Origin: Microbacterium sp. SORGH_AS_0862
GTDB taxonomy: Bacteria; Actinomycetota; Actinomycetes; Actinomycetales; Microbacteriaceae
NCBI RefSeq assembly: GCF_030818795.1
Contig: NZ_JAUTAY010000001.1
Span: forward strand, 186,001-250,000
Reading direction: 5' to 3'
Length of the DNA stretch: 64,000 nt
The notes beneath the pieces were generated by a model, which was given only the letters and a program-made list of their open reading frames with translations, ran no database searches and had not been told where the DNA came from. Of the stretch, positions 58,579 to 64,000 are shown in pieces. Within the stretch, counting starts at the first letter, position 1. Every line of letters begins with the position of its first letter. A program made the translations under genes and the position numbers.

Positions 58579-61500
58579 TCAGCGCGCGTCCCGCACGGGA
58601 CCCCGGCGGGATGGGGCTGCGGAGTCGGGTGGCGCGTCGTGCGCGTCACGGAGCGCAATGAGCGCGGCGCGGGCGCGTTCGTAGTCCACGCGTTGAGCGT
58701 CGGCATCCGGGACGGCGCCGAGAGGGTCCGGGCCGGTGACCCCGTACCGGTCGCGGTAGGCCGCAACCACCGTTAACCGCTCGAGGAAGTCTCCGGAGAT
58801 CGCGTCGGCTCCGGGCGGGAGCGCGCGGGTCGCCCATGAGTTCCCCTCCCCCGCGGCTTGATGGGCGAGTGCGACGGCACGTTCGGTGATGAGTTTCTCG
58901 CGTTCGGTGAGCGCTCGTGCCATCTCGGGATCCATGTGCCCGCTGGCTTTGGGGATAATGCCGGCGATGAGCTGCCGCCGCCGAGTGGATGGTGTGAACC
59001 GGCTCGTGACTTTCTGCATCCGGTATCGCAGGAGCGAGCCGAGATCGTCGACGTCGTCGAGGTTGCCCGCCTGGACGACCTGTGGCAGCAGGGTGTCGAC
59101 GTCGTGTCCTTCGGCGTTGAGGCGGCGCAGTTCGGTGCTGAGGACACCGTATGCCTCGGAGCTGACGAGCTCATCGATCGCGGTGTCGTCGAGGCCGCCT
59201 GTGCGCAGGAGGCCGAGCCACCGGTCGTGCTGGGCGGATTGCGCGATGGTCTCGTATTCGGCGGCGAGTTGGCGGATCGATGCCCACTCGTCCTGCTCGG
59301 CGGTGATGGTCTCATAGGCGGAGAGCTCGGCGCCGGTGTGCTGGAGGATGCCGTAGAGGATGGACCGGGCCGTTTTCTGCAGGTCGTCGCGGTGCTGGTG
59401 CTGCTCGAGGTGGTGCTGGTCGGTGACGACGTAGGCGCTGTTCGCATCTCGCCCGCGGGTGAGGGCGACGTAGAGAGCCTCGCGTGTCATCTGAGGGCTG
59501 GCGACCAGCGCGTGTGCGGTGTCGACGGTGGCGCCTTGGGCGCGGTGAGCGGTGATCGCGTATCCGAGGTCGACGTGCTCGGCGGCGTAGCCGGCGGGAA
59601 GGGTGATCGTGCTGCGCCACCTCGACCTTTCCCGGCGGACCGTGAGTGAACCGTCATCGTGGGTGTCGGTGACGATCCACCGGTCGTTGTTCTTGACCCA
59701 TCCGCGCCCGAGTGCGAGGCGACGATCGTTCCGCCTTGTGACGACGACGTCACCGGTCGCCGCGCGGGTCCCGTCGTGCAGTCGCACTCCGCCGTCCGCG
59801 ACGTGCCCGGCGAGGATGCGGTCCGAGTGCGCTCGCTCGTTGAGATCTGTGACTGTCTCGGTCGTCTCCGCGATCAGCACCGACGTTCTTCCCGCGCGCA
59901 AGTCTCTCGACCACGCCTGGTAGGCGGTGTCGAGCATCTCGTCGTGTTCACCGCCGGCGACCCGGTCGTGGTCAAAGTACGCGTCGATGGCGTCGGCGTT
60001 CCCTAGCCGGAGCTGCAGGGAGGCGTGCTTCTCCCAGTCGTTGCGGAAGCGGCGCACGTCGGACAGTTCCGGGGCGTCGTCCCGGTCGCGCACCAGCATG
60101 CCGAATGCGCCGCCGGCGTCTACGCCCTGCAGCTGGGCGTGGTCGCCGACGAGCAGCACCTTCGCTCCGATCTGGCTGGCGTGCGCGGTGATGCGGTCCA
60201 GCGCGAACGTGCCGACCAGGGATGCCTCGTCGATCATGACCAGCTGCCCGGCCCGCAGATCCCACCGCCCCCGGGTGTGCTCGTGCAGCCATTTGGCGGT
60301 GTTCTCGGTCTGCACGTCGAGCTCTTCACCAAGCACCGCGGCGGCGGCAGCGGACGGAGCAAGCCCAACAACAGACCCGTCGCCATGCCGGGACTCCCAT
60401 GCTCGGCGCAGCGCTCGCAGCGTTGTGGTCTTGCCCGTGCCGGCCGGGCCCACCAGCACGTCGAGGACACGCCCCGACACCGCGACCTTCCCGATCGCGT
60501 CCTGCTGATCGGCACCGAGTGCGCGCTGACCGGGCATGCGCGGACGTGCGGCCCGGGCTATCAGGTCCAGGTCGACGGTGGGCGCCTCTCGTCGCGCCGC
60601 GGCCTCTCGGAGGCGGTCTTCGGCGGCGAGAACGGTCTCGGACGAGTACACAGTAGACGCCTTCGGGCGGAACACGCTCGACCCGTCGGCGCGCTGGAAC
60701 TCGCGCGGGCTGGTGGCCAGCTCGGGCGGTGTCAAGCGCAGCGACGCCGCCTCCGCAGCATCGACGATCAGCGAGACGAGCGCATCGCGGTCCGCCGGGG
60801 ACGCGAGCCGATACGGCATCGTCTGGCGCACGGCCTCAGCGTGGAGGTTCCACCGACGCCACGTCGCCCGACGCTGCGCGACTTGCGCGACGACCTCAGC
60901 AGCTAGCTCGTCGACACAGTCAAGCGAGATGTCGTCCGCGCGCAGCAGCGGCTCGCTCGCCCCGGTCTCCACAAGGTCTCGCGCCCATGCCACCGCGTCC
61001 GTGCCCAGCACTTGGGTGGCCTGGTCCCGCCACTGCCGGGTCAGGTCGTGGAGTGAACGCAGCTCTTTCGGCGGCCGTGTCTCCAATGTCGCCTGCTGGC
61101 GGATCTGCCACAGCTGCGTCCGGGACGGTTGACGCCCGTGCTTTGCCGCGTACTCGTCCACCAGTCGCTGCTTGACCTGTTCGATGTCCTTCGTGCGCGA
61201 GGAGAACACATCCATCAGCGTCTGCGGCACGCCCGCGACTTCCCACCGGGCCATCCGTCCGGTCTCGCGCTCGCGCTCCTCCCAGGACACGGCGAGAAGG
61301 CGGGTCAGATGGTCGGAGAGCACGGCGTTGTAGTGCTCTGACAACCCCGTGACCGCGGCGTGCAGCGCCCGGGAGTCGAGGGTGCGCCATTTGCCGTCAT
61401 GGACGCCCTGGACCCGGTTGGCGATGACGACATGGGTGTGCAGCTGCGGATCCGACGCTCGCGAGTCGTAGTGGTCGTAGGCCGCGGCAACCACGCCACG

Positions 61501-62106
61501 GACCTCGACCTGCGCGACCGCGCCGCGTAGGCCCTCCGTCCCGATCCTCGTCATCGCCACGTCGCGTTCGACAATGTCGAGAACGTCGGTCATCGCCTGA
61601 TGGTGAGCCTCAGCGATGAGTGCCTGGGTGCCCGCGTCGCTGAGGGCCCAAAGCGTGGAGACGGACTTGGGCGCGGAGAAGGTGAGATCGAAGCCCGCTA
61701 CGGGGGAAACGGTGGGCTTGCGGGCTTCTTCCGCGGTAATCGCTGCGACCTGTGCGGCACGCTCAGCCTCAGCGATGTGCTTCGGCAGCAGCTCCACGCG
61801 TCGTTCAATTCGTTGCGCGGGGGTCGCGAACCGTCGGTATGGGCGCCCGAGCACCTCTCCCGTGTCCGGATGCTGACCGTGACCGATCATCCGTCGCAGT
61901 TGCTGCTCGGACACCTCGTCACCTTGCCTCAACGTGTTCAGTCCGATCAGGCCCCTTCCGATCCATATGCCTGGCGGCGTCCCGGGTTCTGCGTAGTAGC
62001 GCGAGATCGCCGCCGCGGCATCACTGTGATGATCCCCTGTGACAACAGACCTCAGTAAGTAGCGGTAGCCCTGACCCGCTGTCATCACACGGATGGAGAC
62101 CGTCAC
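58579..62106 (-). CDS. MobF family relaxase-helicase (TrwC/TraA type)
   Basis: The 1175-residue protein starts conjugal transfer by nicking oriT and unwinding the strand. The relaxase domain is N-terminal (MTVSIRVMTAGQGYRYLLRS), with the metal-binding His set in HYDSRASDPQLHTHVVIANR near residue 219. A RecD-like helicase follows, with Walker A VGPAGTGKTTTLRAL near 556, QLVMIDEASLVGT (Walker B), and GYAITAHRAQGATVDTAHAL near 870. The C-terminal 200 residues resemble the decayed copy at 43836-44072. No type IV secretion or coupling-protein gene is seen, so the element is probably mobilisable, or only part of it lies here. Confidence 0.93.
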   Translation of the reverse strand: MTVSIRVMTAGQGYRYLLRSVVTGDHHSDAAAAISRYYAEPGTPPGIWIGRGLIGLNTLRQGDEVSEQQLRRMIGHGQHPDTGEVLGRPYRRFATPAQRIERRVELLPKHIAEAERAAQVAAITAEEARKPTVSPVAGFDLTFSAPKSVSTLWALSDAGTQALIAEAHHQAMTDVLDIVERDVAMTRIGTEGLRGAVAQVEVRGVVAAAYDHYDSRASDPQLHTHVVIANRVQGVHDGKWRTLDSRALHAAVTGLSEHYNAVLSDHLTRLLAVSWEERERETGRMARWEVAGVPQTLMDVFSSRTKDIEQVKQRLVDEYAAKHGRQPSRTQLWQIRQQATLETRPPKELRSLHDLTRQWRDQATQVLGTDAVAWARDLVETGASEPLLRADDISLDCVDELAAEVVAQVAQRRATWRRWNLHAEAVRQTMPYRLASPADRDALVSLIVDAAEAASLRLTPPELATSPREFQRADGSSVFRPKASTVYSSETVLAAEDRLREAAARREAPTVDLDLIARAARPRMPGQRALGADQQDAIGKVAVSGRVLDVLVGPAGTGKTTTLRALRRAWESRHGDGSVVGLAPSAAAAAVLGEELDVQTENTAKWLHEHTRGRWDLRAGQLVMIDEASLVGTFALDRITAHASQIGAKVLLVGDHAQLQGVDAGGAFGMLVRDRDDAPELSDVRRFRNDWEKHASLQLRLGNADAIDAYFDHDRVAGGEHDEMLDTAYQAWSRDLRAGRTSVLIAETTETVTDLNERAHSDRILAGHVADGGVRLHDGTRAATGDVVVTRRNDRRLALGRGWVKNNDRWIVTDTHDDGSLTVRRERSRWRSTITLPAGYAAEHVDLGYAITAHRAQGATVDTAHALVASPQMTREALYVALTRGRDANSAYVVTDQHHLEQHQHRDDLQKTARSILYGILQHTGAELSAYETITAEQDEWASIRQLAAEYETIAQSAQHDRWLGLLRTGGLDDTAIDELVSSEAYGVLSTELRRLNAEGHDVDTLLPQVVQAGNLDDVDDLGSLLRYRMQKVTSRFTPSTRRRQLIAGIIPKASGHMDPEMARALTEREKLITERAVALAHQAAGEGNSWATRALPPGADAISGDFLERLTVVAAYRDRYGVTGPDPLGAVPDADAQRVDYERARAALIALRDAHDAPPDSAAPSRRGPVRDAR

Positions 62107-62198
62107 ACAGATCAGGTACGTGACTCCCCATGATTTGCACGCGCCGATGGCAGATCCGAAGGATCAATCGCGAGGTCCGCGCGTGTCCGGTGCCTCTG

Positions 62199-62204
62199 TA
62201 AGCT
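62199..62204 (+). promoter_or_regulatory. -10 element before the trpS leader
   Basis: TAAGCT ends seven bases before the leader ATG at 62212, as in the erm leader, so this leader mRNA is also probably leaderless. Confidence 0.45.
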
Positions 62205-62211
62205 CTGTCGT

Positions 62212-62259
62212 ATGCGTTTCGCCGTTTCGTCCTGGTGGTGGCTGCACGAGCAGCCGTAA
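62212..62259 (+). CDS. trpS leader peptide with three consecutive Trp codons
   Basis: A 15-codon ORF, MRFAVSSWWWLHEQP then TAA, stands 83 bases before trpS. Three adjacent TGG codons in so short an ORF are the hallmark of tryptophan-sensing attenuation, where lack of charged tRNA-Trp stalls the ribosome. The same arrangement is known for the auxiliary indolmycin-resistant TrpRS gene of Streptomyces coelicolor. Confidence 0.88.
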   Translation: MRFAVSSWWWLHEQP

Positions 62260-62292
62260 CGTATTCACGCGCGGGCTGCACGACAGCCCGCG
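62240..62292 (+). promoter_or_regulatory. Trp attenuator: mutually exclusive hairpins
   Basis: Four segments follow one another: GGCTGC (62240-62245), GCAGCC (62250-62255), GGCTGC (62274-62279) and, for the third stem, CGCGGGCTG (62270-62278) with CAGCCCGCG (62284-62292). Segment 2 can pair with 1 or 3, and segment 3 with 2 or 4. Stalling on the Trp codons covers segment 1 and favours the 2:3 pair, preventing the 9-base 3:4 hairpin. The 3:4 stem lacks a T run. Confidence 0.8.
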
Positions 62293-62333
62293 AGTCCCCG
62301 CGCCTCGACGGTCGGTGCAGCTCCCCCGATTGA

Positions 62334-63378
<1,045 letters not shown>

Positions 63379-63481
63379 TCGCGCGTCAGACGTCGCGGGG
63401 CTCCGTCGCGCTTCGCGGGCTCGGAGCTCGAGAGCCGAGGTGACCGACGCGCGTTCGACGCGTCCTCGCCGCGACCGTTGT

Positions 63482-63497
63482 ATCGAAAGATTTCGAT
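63482..63497. promoter_or_regulatory. Palindrome upstream of the CPBP gene
   Basis: ATCGAAAGATTTCGAT is a near-perfect 16-base palindrome (central GA only mismatch) about 95 bases before the CPBP start, in an otherwise featureless 212-base gap. It looks like a repressor site; the cognate regulator is not in the window. Confidence 0.45.
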
Positions 63498-63590
63498 TGC
63501 GCACAGTGGAAGGAGGGGAGCCACCGCGACGCGGTTTCTACTCACCGGGCTCCCCCCCTCGTCTTCGTCCTCGATGGAAAGGAAGCCACG

Positions 63591-64000
63591 ATGAGCAACC
63601 GCGCGATCGCCGGTGTTCTCCTTCTCCTTCTCGCCCGGGGTGCCGTCCTGTCCGTGGCGGCGGTGCTGCTGATTCCCGCGGGGGCCGGTATCTTCCTGAA
63701 CGTCGTCATCGTCGGTGTCGACATCGCGACTATCGTCGTGACAGGGCGGTTGATCCGCAAGAGTCACGGGAGTGTGCGCCGCTTCGTCGGACGCTTCGTC
63801 GCGCGGCGAGACATCCCTCTCGCCGGGGTGACGATGTTCGTGCTCTTCGTGAGCCTCGGCCTCGGGACGCTGGTCGGGAATGCGCTCGTCTTCGCCGGCC
63901 CTCCGCCCGCGTCACCTTCCGGTGTTGATGTGCCGTTGTGGCTCGGGTTGTGGTCTCTGCTGGTAATGCCGGTGACGGTCGCCCTCGCCGAGGAGTTGCT
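63591..64000 (+). CDS. CPBP/Abi family intramembrane protease (partial)
   Basis: 136 codons are visible, and the C-terminus lies outside. The protein is strongly hydrophobic, with helices VLLLLLARGAVLSVAAVLLI, FLNVVIVGVDIATIVV, VTMFVLFVSLGLGTLVG and WLGLWSLLVMPVTVAL. It reaches an AEELL motif at the window edge, the start of the EExxxR glutamate pair of CPBP (Rce1-like) intramembrane metalloproteases. GGAAAGGAAG precedes ATG 63591. Such proteins in actinobacteria are linked to bacteriocin immunity or membrane protein processing; the role here is unknown. Confidence 0.7.
   Translation, partial: MSNRAIAGVLLLLLARGAVLSVAAVLLIPAGAGIFLNVVIVGVDIATIVVTGRLIRKSHGSVRRFVGRFVARRDIPLAGVTMFVLFVSLGLGTLVGNALVFAGPPPASPSGVDVPLWLGLWSLLVMPVTVALAEEL

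Overview
The window is a contiguous piece of a high-GC actinobacterial chromosome. The codon use (strong G/C at third positions), the frequent GGATGCGG-type stretches, the many 4-base ATGA/GTGA gene overlaps, the leaderless starts directly behind TAGACT/TAGAAT -10 boxes, and the families present all point to Microbacteriaceae, most likely Microbacterium or a close relative. This is inference; there is no rRNA gene to confirm it.

Layout. (1) 1-24.8 kb is ordinary chromosome. It holds a tight operon (aldo/keto reductase, DUF2809, glycosyltransferase, DUF1905), an FUSC membrane protein, a ribA-marR unit divergent from an orphan nrdI, NAD-type gnd, a zinc-ribbon SDR, a phosphotransferase, an orphan sensor kinase and a VanZ-RDD protein. 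It also holds a TetR-controlled ABC exporter whose permease is frameshifted, a thiamine salvage operon (thiM-thiE-thiD/tenA) under a TPP riboswitch, and an erm rRNA methyltransferase preceded by an arrest-type leader peptide and an attenuator. (2) 24.8-39.0 kb is one alpha-glucan locus. Two large secreted GH31 enzymes (one with a CBM35-like end, one with a CBM20) diverge from a ROK regulator, two permeases, a lipoprotein binding protein, an intracellular GH15 and an intracellular GH31. The set fits extracellular formation of a cyclic isomalto/nigero-tetrasaccharide from starch, its import, and its breakdown to glucose. The same operator is found at both divergent starts. (3) 39.2-43.8 kb is a small redox/TetR region. 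(4) 43.8-62.1 kb is accessory DNA next to a tRNA-Pro(GGG). It contains a decayed relaxase scrap, a restriction-type defence locus (PD-(D/E)XK protein, Z1 helicase-like ATPase, Vsr nuclease and two unknown ORFs in one operon; a MORC/MutL-type GHKL ATPase and a C5-cytosine methyltransferase in the divergent one), a second GHKL ATPase fused to a nuclease-like domain, a tyrosine integrase and a full-length MobF relaxase-helicase. (5) 62.2-64.0 kb holds an auxiliary tryptophanyl-tRNA synthetase gene with a Trp-Trp-Trp leader peptide and alternative hairpins. The synthetase frame is broken by one base in a G run. The start of a CPBP membrane protease is cut by the window end.

The two most rewarding regions are the GH31/GH15/ROK locus and the GHKL-Z1-Vsr-Dcm island. 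In the island, the two unknown ORFs downstream of vsr are in one reading frame, separated only by an amber codon. Three translation-sensing or riboswitch leaders (TPP, erm, trpS) and several repressor operators can be read directly from the sequence.
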